Source: Asterias rubens
Taxonomy: Eukaryota; Echinodermata; Asteroidea; Forcipulatida; Asteriidae
Assembly: GCF_902459465.1 (NCBI RefSeq)
Contig: NC_047081.1
Location: 9,081,883-9,145,882 of the forward strand
DNA length: 64,000 bases
Direction: 5' to 3'
Shown: positions 32,585-44,100 of the stretch, in pieces
How positions within the stretch are numbered: position 1 is the first letter of the stretch
How the letters are laid out: every line of letters starts with the position of its first letter
Made by a program: the position numbers and the translations under genes
Notes under the pieces: model-generated
What the model was told of the DNA's origin: nothing
What the model saw: the letters and a program-made list of their open reading frames with translations, nothing else
Database searches by the model: none

Positions 32585-32777
32585 AATGAGAATGGTTGAA
32601 TATCAAAATCAAATATTTTAGTGGAAAATTACTTCTTTCTCGAAAACCACGTTACTTCAGAGGGAGCCGTTTCTCACATTGTTTTATACTTCCAACAGCT
32701 CTCCATTGCTTGTTACCAAGTAAGTTGTTTTGCAAACGTGATTATTTCGAGTAATTACCAATAGTGCCCAGTGCCTC
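32585..32777 (+). repeat. Right half of a family A MITE
   Basis: Only the part from ATATTTTAGTGGAAAATTAC to ATAGTGCCCAGTGCCTC is present. Confidence 0.75.
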
Positions 32778-33734
32778 GAAACAAGGAAAATGAGCAATTC
32801 CAACAGCATTTTAGAGAGAGATTTGAAGGCAATGTGCCCATTTAACCATTATATAAAAGATACTGCAACCCAAATTTCATGAAAGCCTTGTCTTGGAGGA
32901 TATCTGTCCCCGGAGATTCGTTCCCCCAAACGGAAAGGTAAAAACGGGCTGAAGGAGATTGATTCAAAAGAGGGCGCTATCAGAAAAAAGGTCAGTCCTC
33001 ATTACAGACCTTAGTTGACAAACAAACCGCGCTGGCATATTATCATTAACTATAGTTGGCATGGGCGGCCGATTCTGTGGCCAGATCTTGGGGGGGAACA
33101 TTCAATCGAGATGTTCCGTTACGAACAAATTAAAATTTTCAATAACACAAAAGTAATCCAATGATTGGCTGCTTTGTTTTCAACAAATTCAACACAATTT
33201 TTAAATAAAATGTTGTGCAATATATGTTTTTCCTTTTAATTTGTGGCATCCATTAGTTTTCAAACCAAGGCAAAATTGCTTGCCCGCTTTTCAAACACCG
33301 CCCTCTTGTGATGAAAAGAAGCATACACACAGGTTTCTGTCTATCTCATTTTCATTGGGGGGAGATAGCTGCTGGTTTGATGACATAATGTAGGGATGGG
33401 TAAAAACAAAAAGTAAAGCAAGATAACTGAAACATACAAAAAGGAATAATAGTACAGTATTTTGAAAGCGTGTACAAGAAGTGAATAAACACGATTTGGA
33501 ATCAAATTTCATCTAATAAAGCAGGAAATAATATTAAAGAATTTTGTTACGAATATATAGGGCTAGATCACATGAGGCAATCAAGGTACAGGCAGCCAGT
33601 TCCAGGCCATGTCAAAGAAGAAGAGGCAATTCACATTTCAATGTTTACTTTTTTCCTCTTGGGGATCATTGCTTGAAAAATGGGATAAGTTTCCATATCC
33701 AACCACCACTTGATTTGTATTCGTTTATATGAGA

Positions 33735-33830
33735 AAAATAGTATCTAACTTATTCAAATGAGATATTTCTTTTTGTAAATAATTAATAACGAGTGAAAAA
33801 TTGGCGGTGGCAGGATACGGAAAGTAAAAA
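33735..33830. repeat. Fragment of family I repeat
   Basis: GATATTTCTTTTTGTAAATA and GAGTGAAAAATTGGCGGTGG match the right half of the copies at 38196 and 39588. Confidence 0.6.
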
Positions 33831-33934
33831 AAAAAAAAAATGACTTGTGAGCAACCAAAATTGGTACTGGTAGCAAGCACTGCAATTTAGTTGCCTCCAA
33901 GTTGCCTATAAAATGTGTTCATGAGAGCTTTCGA

Positions 33935-34288
33935 TTAAAAGGCACTGGACACGTTTGGTAGTTGTCAAAGACCAGTATTCTCACTTGGTCTATCCACACA
34001 TTATGCATATAAAAACAAACCAGTGAACATTTTGGCTCAATTGGTCATCAAAAAGTTAGTTGCACTACCTTGTGTGCTTTCAGATGCCTTATAAACAACT
34101 TCAGCAAAAGTCTTTTATTGTTTGCGCGAGTGAGAAATTACCTCTGTCTCAAAAACTAGTTACTTCAGAGGGAGCCGTTTCTCACAATGTTTTATACTAT
34201 CCAGCAATCTATTGCTCGTTACCAAGTTAGTTTTTATGCTAACAATTACTTTTGAGTATTTACCAAAAGTATGTACAGTGCTTTCAAG
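33935..34288 (+). mobile_element. Family A MITE, diverged
   Basis: It begins TTAAAAGGCACTGGACACGT. The right end is mutated (GTACAGTGCTTTCAAG). It lies 65 bp downstream of the minus-strand membrane-protein stop codon and may overlap its 3' UTR. Confidence 0.8.
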
Positions 34289-34352
34289 AGGGAAGCAGTG
34301 TCTCCTCCCATCCTCCCTAAGTGTAGCAAAAAAACAAAACCCAAAGTAGAAC

Positions 34353-37300
34353 TTAGTCGGCTTCTCCGGCTGCTTGCCCCAACAACGCCTTTATCGTTGT
34401 CCGTGGCAGCAGCGTTTGAAATCCCGGTTTAGTCGTTGGGGGCGCTAGAGTACCCGGAGCGTTGGGATTCTCGTGTTGAAAGACGTAGATATCGGTTGTG
34501 ATGCATTGGAAGATGATTACGGCACTCACCACAATCAAGAACCACCATTTGCTGGGATCCTTAGGGTCAGAGGTTAAAAGGTCAAAGTCAAATGTTAAAG
34601 TTAAATGTCAAAGGTCAAAGGGTAAATGTCAAAGGTTAAAACAATGAAAATAGACTTTAACTCAGTTCAGAAGACGCACACTTTTACTGGCTTGTTTCAA
34701 TAGCTTGCACCGTGAAATTGATCCTCAAAACTACATAAAACTTCTGTTAAAAACTTTCGCTTTGAAAATAATGGTAGTAATCACTTTAAACAAAGTATAT
34801 TAGAATTGTTATTTGTTGATTGTTTTTCTTTAAACTACTGTTTACTTACCAAATCACCACTCTTGTACCAGAAACACTGAAAAGAACAAGAAGAATGTCA
34901 GGTCAATGGTACCTTGAGCTTGTAACCAAACTATAAACTGTAGAGAAAAATCTGACCCTGAATTCCAATGACTTCAGTTTATCTGAAAGCAACGTGAAAT
35001 CTAGAACGATGACCAACACCGTCCTTGTATATTAAAATAATCCCCCAAAAGAAATTTTTAGACTGCATCATTCAATAATTGATTACTTTTTCTCCGTCTT
35101 TCCACCTTTGATCTGGTCATTTGTGTTTCGATCTTCTTTTGGTCAAACCATCCGTCCCCTTCCCTTCCCTCTTCTGTAAGTCTCCCGAATCATTGTTTAC
35201 CCCTTGTCTTTTTCTGTGTGCTTTCTCACTCTCTCTCTCTATTCATGTATTTCCACTTGATTGTTCATACTACACTCATATACCTGTTCATTTGTTGTGT
35301 TGTCGTTTAGCCTTCGAGGAAGACTCTGCTAGTGTCGAAAAAGTCGGGCCATTGTTTTTTGACTATTTTTTGCATTTATACCATAGTTCCTTTTGCTTGG
35401 TAAGCAGTTTGCAACAGCCAATTTTAATAATTATTCTCATTATAGTTCAAAAGAAGTTCTATAGCCCAATTTGGCAGTGAGGTTTGACTTACCGTAAACA
35501 AGATAATAATGGCACTGATGAGAACGTTAATTGCCATCAAATAGAAAGTATAGTCGTACTTCCCTCGGGCAAGGCAAAACACAACACTCAGCTGTCAAAG
35601 ACAAAAATACAAGTACCAATGTAATATGAATAATAATAATGATAATAACTAGCTCTCGTAAACAAGATAATAATGGCACTGATGAGAACGTTAATTGCCA
35701 TCAAATAGAAAGTATAGTCGTACTTCCCTCGGGCAAGGCAAAGCACAACACTCAGCTGTCAAAGACAAAAATACAAGTACCAATGTAATATGAATAATAA
35801 TAATGATAATAACTAGCTCTTACAGTATGTATTAGCGCATTTCACAATCATCTCAATGCACGTTACATAAGTGCCTTGGGCCCAATTTCATAGAGCTGCT
35901 AAGCAACAAAATTTGCTTAGCATGAAATTGTTGCCTTGATAAAAACACGATTACCAAACAAATTTCCACATGATTTTCAGGATAAGCAAACAATAGCTGA
36001 ACACCAGTTGTAAGCGAATGCAAGAAATGGAAATTTGGTTGGTAATCCTTTTTTTTTTTTTTTTCAAGGAAGAGATTTCATGCTTAGCAAATTTTTGGTC
36101 ATTGGGCCACTAACATTCCTTTAATATTTCTCAGCTCCCTCTGGAGTATACAGCCCTGAGCTACCATGGGGCTCCAGTGGCTTTTTCAAACACAGCATCA
36201 ACCTGTACCCTCGCAGGTATCCATTCACAGGTACAACTATAGCCCTTTTCACACTGTGGATTCTTATTCCTTTTTCTCATCGTCTTGAAACCCCCCTCTC
36301 CCCTCACCCAAATGTAAAAAAAGTTGAAAGGAATCTGAACATACTTACCAAAATCATAAATGATGTCAGACCAACACATCCCTTCGTTGCCATTATCTGA
36401 GGTACGTCAAAATAGCAATCAATAAGTTTGACAGTGAAGCAACGAAAAGAAACATAATTAAATTTCACAGCCATTTGGAAATAAGTTGTGTATCAATTAA
36501 ATTATCCTCTGAAAAACATTGTCTGCAAAATCCTATTGAATAGGCCTAAAAGTTTCTGATTCTTTAAATATCTTCTTTTTTTCCTTCGAAGATTTTCTTT
36601 TTCAGTCGGTATTCCTGGCAGACATTTTATGGTTGCAAGAAAAGGTTCAATATTTTAATACGCACAACACACAGGCCTGATACTTCACAGAGGAAACCTT
36701 GCCTCCAGGCAATTGCCTCCATGCCCCCTGGTCATTGCCTTGGTGCCCTTGAAATGCTCCAGTAGCAATTTACAGTTTCCTCATTGGGTGCCTTATACAT
36801 GTACCAGGTAGAAAATGCCTATGTCCTTTCAAAAATGAAGCACACAGGCCTACTGCACACGGATGTACACTTATTTATGTACACAGTCATCGACTCTGCT
36901 CCACTTCGTACTTGACCTGGCTTTCCATTCTTAGATCTAAGAGGAAAACCCAGAGTATTCTCAGTTGCTTCAACGCACATGTGGAACAAGCTACATTATG
37001 TACTACAAGTCTAAGAGAGGCAGAGTCGTTGGCCGTGTTCAAACGCCTCCTAAAAGCAATTCTGTCCCTAGATTGCTTAAAATTCTTTTTGCTTTGTTTT
37101 CTTGGCTAGCCATTGATTGTTTTTGTATACGTTTTTTTTTCATTTGTTTCCCTCCCTTAATTAGGCACTCTGTTCTTTGTGTATTATAAAATATAAGATG
37201 ATGTTTATTATTTGCTTTGTATTTTTGTTAAAACTATACCTGAACTTTCATGGTTAATATAAGTCGCTCATTTTCAAGCTTTCCCCGGAACCCCGCACTA

Positions 37301-38767
37301 TGACACGCTATGGCGATTGCTCCTTTTCAGTCAAAGCTCGGCTACCAACATTCAAGCAGCTCCTTCATTGGACATTTTTAAATCTCTACTTAAAACCTAT
37401 CTGTTTTGTCATTCTGGTTATAGCGCTTAGAAGCGGCCGTAATAATAATTACAACATTTATAGAGAGTTAAGTACGGACTCCGTACTTAAAACTCTATAA
37501 ATGTTGTAATTATTAATATTATTATTATTAAGTGGAATTCAAGTAAGGCCAGTAGGCCAACATGGACAACAGAATCTAAGAAATAGTTTCATAAAAAGAT
37601 CCTTTGTACAATGTAGAGTAATTGATTTTTTAATTGGATTTCTTTTTGCAGAAACAATATTTTTATCAATGTCATTCATTTCTAGCTAAAATCTGGGACA
37701 GTGGATAAAGTGTATTTAGGCCAAGAGTCGCTGTTGAAGCAAAATTGTCCATGACCGAGTTTAGCCATTTTTTTATTATAAATCTTTCAAAACCAAACTT
37801 CTTAATTCAACACATTTCCATGGTGTACAAGCCTTGCTCTTTCCAAGTCCATTTGTAAAAATGGGAAGTGTCACAGGCACGGAATGTAGAAGTGGGTAAA
37901 ATTCAATATGATTATTACCGGTCAGCGGTCAAACTATTCACCCAGGCTAAAGATTGATTGATGCAGGTAATACCTAGTGTCTGAGGACAATACATTCAAC
38001 TTTCACCCGGTCTTGTTAATTTTTATTAAATAAAATAAAGAAAATGTACATGTATCTGTTAAAAGAGAAAATTTGCTCTCACTCATCTACATCTTTGTAT
38101 GTTATGTGGGGGCCATTTTAGGGGGTAAACTTAATATTAAAATATAAGAATTATAGATTGCTGTAATTTTATAAATAGTATAATAATTTTTTAGGAAAAG
38201 TTTCCGTATGGCGCCACCACTTTTTCATTCGATATGAAATAACATAGTATCTAATTTACCTCAATGGGATATCCCTTTTTGTAAAAATGAGTGACAAAGT
38301 GGTGGCGCCATACGGAAAGTTATCCATTTTTTATTATTATACTATATTGTAATTAGTACTCAACTCAAACTCGCTATCAAACGAATTGATTTTAAAAGGT
38401 ATTTTCCAGGCTCAAACAGTCAACATTTTAACATGATTTGTTTTCTGTTGGTTCAAGATATTTTCACAGTGAGTTAGGCCTATTCCTATCGGTATTCGGT
38501 TACAATACACAAGACCATCGGACCCAGTCATGCCAATCATGTCATGACTCCCCATGGGCTGAGTTTTAAAACCGTTGCAAAAACCACGGAGCTCCATGCA
38601 CAAACCAATGCGGACCGGTCCAGTTTTTATGTTGGGGCTACATTGTTGATTTGTTTACAAACGGACCAGGGGTTGGCACTTACTTTCCGAGGTTCAACTT
38701 CATAAAATACTGCACCAATTGTTGGGGCAGAAGCTTGGTTATCACCAATTCCTTGTGGGTCCTCCAT
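34353..38767 (-). CDS. Small three-helix membrane protein of unknown family (154 aa, 5 exons)
   Basis: Exons in transcript order: 38767-38684, 36396-36349, 35591-35493, 34876-34850 and 34559-34353. All introns are phase 0 with GT..AG ends. The product has a polar N-terminus (MEDPQGIGDNQ..), then three hydrophobic helices at about residues 33-54, 60-82 and 92-112. The second is followed by CFWYKSGDL, encoded by a 27-nt microexon. The C-terminus is proline/threonine-rich (PGTLAPPTTKPG). No signal peptide is evident. The first two exons lie far upstream and were found by matching the paralogue at 41140, whose second exon is also 48 bp and whose helix borders and SGDL motif agree. Exon 3 is preceded by a nearly identical duplicate lacking a donor (35657-35755). 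I do not recognise the family and assign no function. Exon 1 is the least certain part. Confidence 0.75.
35493..35820 (-). repeat. 164-bp tandem duplication containing exon 3 of the membrane-protein gene
   Basis: Units 35493-35656 and 35657-35820 differ at a single base that I can see (GGCAAAACAC versus GGCAAAGCAC). Each holds the 99-bp exon plus its acceptor and 65 bp of upstream intron. The unit border coincides with the 3' end of the exon, so the upstream copy is followed by AGAGCT instead of GTAAGT and has no donor. Confidence 0.95.
35879..36094. mobile_element. Family E inverted-repeat element, right end lost
   Basis: It starts GGGCCCAATTTCATAGAGCT. The right arm is present up to GAGATTTCATGCTTAGCAAA, then passes into the next repeat. 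Confidence 0.8.
36100..36240 (-). mobile_element. SINE body fragment
   Basis: TCAGCTCCCTCTGGAGTATA and CCCTCGCAGGTATCCATT match the body of the copy at 8581. The tRNA-like head is absent. Confidence 0.6.
36690..36860. repeat. Dispersed repeat related to the 98-bp satellite
   Basis: It starts GCCTGATACTTCACAGAGGA, passes through CCCCCTGGTCATTGCCTTGG, and ends TAGAAAATGCCTATGTCC..TTTCAAAAATGAAGC..CAGGCC. The end is a single copy of what is tandemly repeated, reversed, at 6041-7979. Confidence 0.7.
36900..37110 (+). pseudogene. Decayed LINE reverse-transcriptase C-terminus, copy 1
   Basis: In two overlapping frames I read FSVASTHMWNKL-like and LREAESLAVFKRLLK. This is the usual end of non-LTR retrotransposon ORF2 proteins (a tryptophan-asparagine block, then SLxxFKxxLK). 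A frameshift separates the two pieces. Confidence 0.5.
37270..37440 (+). pseudogene. Decayed LINE reverse-transcriptase C-terminus, copy 2
   Basis: YGDCSFSV, then LDIFKSLLKTYLFCHSGYSA when frames are changed, is again the ORF2 tail pattern. It is broken by frameshifts and lies 180 bp after the other fragment in the same direction. Confidence 0.5.
37441..37515. repeat. 75-bp palindrome
   Basis: AATAATTACAACATTTATAG pairs with CTATAAATGTTGTAATTATT, and AGTACGGA with TCCGTACT, leaving a one-base centre near 37479. Confidence 0.9.
38196..38326. mobile_element. Family I inverted-repeat element, full copy
   Basis: AAGTTTCCGTATGGCGCCAC at the left pairs with GTGGCGCCATACGGAAAGTT at the right, and CACTTTTTCATTC with GAGTGACAAAGTG. 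Confidence 0.9.
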
Positions 38768-39587
38768 TGTTTCTGGTTAATTCTGCTTTTGTTGTTGTTT
38801 ACATTTGCAATTGTTCACAAGAAGCGAACAAGTTTCTGCACTGCTACCAAAATACTCGGCAAGCACGTGATGACGAATAAGGTTAAAGGTGAAAGGTCAT
38901 GCACTTATTGGACCTCTACATTATTAATGAAGGGGTTGCAAATACAGTTTGTTGTTCAACAGTTTTTGCTACCAGCACATTTAAATTTCATAAGATTTAC
39001 CTAATAATGGTAGACAAATGTTACTAGAAAACAAAAACAACTGACAATGAATTTGTGTAGAAAATGTGTTAATTGGCAGTTTTACTGAGGGATTCATTGT
39101 CAAACTCTTATTTTAATGGACTGTACCAAAAGCCCCACGGGGGTGAAGATGAAACAGTCAGGTGTCATAACATTGGTTTTAATATCGCACATTAGCCGAT
39201 TGTGGGTTAAAAGTACCAGACTTCGTAAGAAGCACATGACTTTGGGTGTGAAATTAGTGTTTTGGTGCTCGTTCGAGTGTAAGTTTTGTTTTTCTCCTGG
39301 TGGTTTGTTACAATAAATCAAGTTATTTTTTACACAGCAGGAGAGTTCTTCGTAACTGTTCCCTGCTGTTCTAGGATGAACTTATTTCTTCATCGCTTAC
39401 TTTACATTTAAATTTCATTCAATTTTTTGTTGGCTTGACCATACTGTCATGTCATTGTCACCTGTGTGAATTGTAAATGTACTAATACGTTATCATGGAG
39501 GTGGTTATATTGCTAGATAAGCAATACAAATAACATTTGTTTTGAATTACATCCAATAACCATGGACAATTGCGGAGAAAGGGTTGG

Positions 39588-39715
39588 AAAAGTTTCCGTA
39601 TGGCGCCACCACTTTTTCATTCGAAATAAAATAATATAGTATCTAATTTACCTGATATATATTTCCTTTTTTGTAAAAATGAGTGAAAAAATGGTGGCTA
39701 TACGGAAAGTTATCC
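39588..39715. mobile_element. Family I inverted-repeat element
   Basis: It starts AAAGTTTCCGTATGGCGCCA and ends GGTGGCTATACGGAAAGTTA. The right arm lost three bases of GCGCC. Confidence 0.85.
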
Positions 39716-39955
39716 AAAGGGTTTTAGCCCTGGTGGTGTAGACGTCAGTCAGGGCCACTGCACTGGGACCACTGTAGTATGCAATAGTGTTGTGCTACTG
39801 ATGATACTACGTACTTGATTTATTTCTTAATTTCTTATTTAATTAACTAATTCTCATCTAAGCTGTTGGTCCAGCTTGTTTTTGTAAGACTAAATAATTT
39901 TATAATAATGAACACCAATTTTAAATTTATTGAAAACAAATATGATATTGTTTTT

Positions 39956-40077
39956 TTAAAGGCAGTGGACACTATTGGTAATTGTCAGAGACCAGTCTTC
40001 TCACCTGGTGTATCTCAACATATGCATAAAATAACAAACCTGTGAAAATTTGAGCTCAATCTGTTCATCGAAATCAC
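39956..40077 (+). mobile_element. Family A MITE, right two-thirds missing
   Basis: TTAAAGGCAGTGGACACTAT to about CTGTTCATCGAAATC. Confidence 0.85.
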
Positions 40078-40519
40078 TAATAATTGTTTTTGACTTTGTC
40101 AATCATTACATTTGTTATGTTGAATCATTCCCCCGGCAGAGTCCATGATTTGATTTTGTTTTTATTAACATCTGTCTGTTCATAGTTTAATCTTGGACTA
40201 TGGAACCATTTTTATGCAACACCAACAAATGCAATGTTACTCAGTCAGAGTCCCAGACAGTCAAAGTAAATTGAATGATATACACTTCTTATTATAGTTT
40301 AAAATATCATTATTATTATATTAAAATAAAATAATGAAATTTATTTGCATTTTGTTACCCCAAGCCAACACCAGCTATATTTATAGTAACAATTTAGTTT
40401 TTATAACCAAACCAACCATTCTTCTACTCCCAGTCCTTGTCCAAAAAGTACTGGAACTTTTTATGTAGTGTTAAATTTGCATCAGGGGATAAATTTGTTT
40501 TTTACCCATACACCGATGT

Positions 40520-40710
40520 GTTAGCACTGTATACTCCTGAGTCCTGAGTCCTGTGACAACATTCCACATGCATATTACTTGTGGGTTGGATTCGAACCCA
40601 CCACCAACTGCTCTAGAATTGCTAGGGGAAGGGTCATGGGTTCGAAAAGCCCACCCGAGTAGTATGGCTTTGAACAAAATTTCCGCAGGACTCAAGAAAG
40701 TACTGAGTAT
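40520..40710 (-). mobile_element. tRNA-derived SINE
   Basis: TGGATTCGAACCCACCACC and GGGTTCGAAAAGCCCACCC are two B-box-like blocks in opposite orientations. The flanking ACTGTATACTCCTGAGTCC and AGTACTGAGTATACTACAGT also mirror each other, so this looks like two head-to-head copies. Confidence 0.55.
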
Positions 40711-41139
40711 ACTACAGTGCTAGTTAAAACACTAAAATTAAATCAGTGTAAAGCTAAAAGAAAAATTAATAAACAAATTTATGATATTATTTCATTAATA
40801 ATCAACCATTGTACTCCTCTAACATCACCTAGTCAAAGAATCGGTCATAACAATGGAAGGTTGAAAAAGAGAAAATCAAAAATGTTGCATTTGTATGCAG
40901 TCTTTGCAAAACGACTCTTTGTATACAGTGCTTGAACTAAAGGTGCTGCACATTCAAGTTCTGACATCTTCGGTCTGGAGTTCAATTACTAGACAAGTGT
41001 TCGATCCGTTAATTTGATTTGAGCAATCACTTTTCTATTTCGCACATGTCAAGTAACAACAAAGAACTTCTTCGTTTTTTTTTTCAGGGAGCTAGCAGTT
41101 TCTTCTTCTTCAAATCATTGTTTATTAATTTGATCCACA

Positions 41140-44100
41140 ATGGATGAGAAGACGCCCATATTTGGCGACCCCCATGAGAGGGAAGGTGTTTCAAAAGTTG
41201 GTACTTCGTCGTCAGCGAGACAGGTGTATCATGACTCGACACAAAACCCAACGACGGTGAGAGATTGCAATATTCAAAAAAGCAAACCTTTAAAGGAACA
41301 CGTTGCCTTGGATCGGTCGAGTTGGTCTTTGGAAAGCGTATGTAACCGTTTGTTATAGGATTAGAAAGATATTTTTAAACTAGAATATAATGATCCACAC
41401 AAGTATCACTCCAAATTGCGTGGTTTTTGTTTTACCTCATCGCAAACACAGTCCGACCATTTATGGGAGTTTGACTCGCATCAATGGCCGACCGTGTTAG
41501 TTTGCAAAGTAAAAGGAAACCCACGCAGTTTCGAGGCAAATGTGTGTGGATCATTGTGTTCTACTTTTTAAGCATCTTTCTAACCATGCATTTTATGACA
41601 AACGGTTTCAAATGCTTCCAAGGCAAGTGTTCCTTTAAGTCTATGTAGAAGACTTTTCTGACAAAATATCTAAAAATAAAATTAAAAATAAACCATCTTT
41701 CTTCTTTGTATTTATTTCAGAAATATATCATGATGGGCGGTGTCGGCGTAATCTCAATCATGGTTTTTGTAAGTATCATTTAAGGTCGTTCTTTATTTAC
41801 TTTTTTTTTTTTTTTTTTTTAAAGCATTTTATTTTTTTGAGATTTATTGGTAAATTTTATTAGATTTGTATTCATTCAAACTTTGTGTGTAGTAACTCTT
41901 AAATGGATGTCAGGTCAGGCTACACGTTTGTTCTTCCTGGTTGTCTAAAGGCTGGTTCATACTTCCTCGCGAAGGGGAAAGCAAATTCTCTTGCGTTACA
42001 ATTGGGGGAAAACAGAGTGTACGAATTGTTGTGTCACAAAAAAAATTATACAGATAAAGGCACCTGTGAAACTGAAACTGACAGTTTCAGCTCAATACAG
42101 GGTCACTTGCTGAGAAAACAGCAGAAAAAAATGTGACATAGTTTTCACTTGATATTGACCGAGTAGGTAATAATAATACTAATAATTTGTATATTTTGTG
42201 TAATTTTAGATTGCTTTGATTTTGTGCATATACCGCGGAGCATCTACAGGCAAACAATGGTTCCTGTATTTGTTGGTTGGAGTTAGTTTGATTGGATTCA
42301 TTGTCATTCAAGCTTTCCTGGTGAGTGAAAAACTAGTATTAAAGATTAAAGACACTGTACATGTTTGGTATTTACTCAAAATGTGTAGCATTTACTTGGT
42401 ATTGAGCAAAGAAGAGCTGTTGATAGTATAAAACATTGTGAGAAATGACTCCCTCTGAAGTAATGTAGTTTTTGAGAAAGAGGTTATTTCTCACTTAAAC
42501 AATAAAAGACTTCTGGCCAGAAGCCTTTTGTTCCTATCTGAACGCACACTATTTTGTACAACAAGGGTGTTTTTTCTTTCATCGTTTTCTTGCAACTTCG
42601 ACGACCGATCGAGCTCAAATTTTCAGAGGTTTGCTATTTAATGCATTTGTTGAGATGCACCAAGTGAGAGGTCTGGTCTTTGACAATATTACCAATAGAG
42701 TCCGGTGTCTCTAAATAATAATAACAAGTTTAGTCAAGCCTCATTATGAAGAGCTCGTGATAACGAGGTACTTCTTTCAAAGGGTACCGAATGTCATTTC
42801 TTCTCTGTGTCTACAACTGTCCTCAGACCAGGAGTTTAATTATGAGAGGCATCCAAAACATAAGATTCGAACTGCCTCTAGCTACCGGGCAACCTTGGTA
42901 GTCTAGTTGGTAAGACACTGCTCTAGAACTGCAAGGGTCAGGGGTTCGAATCCCACTTGAGTAATATGCTTGTGATATTTTTCACCCGAATCGGGAAAGT
43001 ACGGAGTATACAGTGCTAACACACATCGGCGTATGGGTAAAAACTAAAAATTTACATCCTAGTTTCATTACTGGAAATAAAGAATTATTACAGTCTTACC
43101 CAACAACAAGTTTCAAGTTCCTTTACAATAAAAACTTTAAGAATTTAAGAGATATTTGAAAATTTCAAAGAACAGGGGGGGGGCTACCTTTACAGGTAAC
43201 CCCTTAGTATTTAGATGAAGTGTAGCCTTGATCAAGGCGCCCAATAATATGCTTCCCCACCTAATTCCGCAACCGCGGAAGACTGTCTATGTAGACTGTC
43301 TATCATGCACTGCAGTTGATGATTAATCCTGCCGCACCGGGCTGGGGCAGACTACGCCAACAGCCTTGAATCAAGGCTAGATGAAGTCAGGCTGACGTGT
43401 CTTGCTCAAGGAAGAAAAAACACCTCATGATCCAGCCGGATTATCGAGTTTATTATCCGATGACTACTTGGTCGATGCACCCCAGTTTACACAGAGCAAA
43501 TTGAATGAACTAGAAGCCCATGCCCTCCACTTAGAAGATAGGTCTCTTTGCCAATTTAATTCCTTCGAATCATCCTGTTATTTTAAGTGTTTTGTTGGAT
43601 ACGAAATAGAGGCATTTCAGAACTAGTAATTGATAGGTTTATGAAGGAACTTAGACAGTTGATTTGTTTTGCCCTAATGTGTGGTTGCATCATTCGTGGC
43701 TCAATCGTCTTGGTAAAAATCCACAAACACAAAGTACTTGCAACTCAAAATAATTATTAGCACAAAACCTTACTTGGCAACCGTAATGGGAAGAGGTTGG
43801 TAGTATAAAACATTGTGATAAACGGCTCCCTCTGAAGTGGAGTATTTTTTGAGAAAGAAGTAATTTTCCACAAATTTGATTTTGAGACCTCAGATTTAGA
43901 ACTTGAGGTCTCGAAATCAATCTAAACGCACACAACTTCTTGTGACAAGGGTTATTTTTTTCCCATTATTATCTCGCAAGTTCGATGACCGATTGAGCTC
44001 AAATTTTCACAGATTTGTTATTTTATGCATATGTTGAGATACACCAACTGTGAAGGCTAGTCTTTGACAATTACCAAGAGTGTCCACTGTCTTTAAGATC

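Larger units (their letters stand above)
30237..34352. other. Spacer between the second P450 and the small membrane-protein gene
   Basis: It has a polyadenylation signal at 30470, a family A element at 30910, an unremarkable AT-rich stretch 31220-32580, family A fragments (32585, 33935) and a family I fragment (33735). No coding exon was recognised. The flanking genes converge on this spacer. Confidence 0.6.
38768..41139. other. Shared upstream region of the two divergent membrane-protein genes
   Basis: It contains a family I element (39588), a truncated family A element (39956), a SINE pair (about 40520-40710) and otherwise AT-rich DNA. A good acceptor (TTTTTTTTTCAG ending at 41087) 52 bp before ATG 41140 suggests that the plus-strand gene has a noncoding first exon somewhere in this interval. 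Confidence 0.5.

Noticed and set aside
38651..39004. 117-codon plus-strand frame with a hydrophobic stretch
   Set aside because: It is antisense to the predicted first exon of the minus-strand membrane protein, which has better splice and paralogue support.
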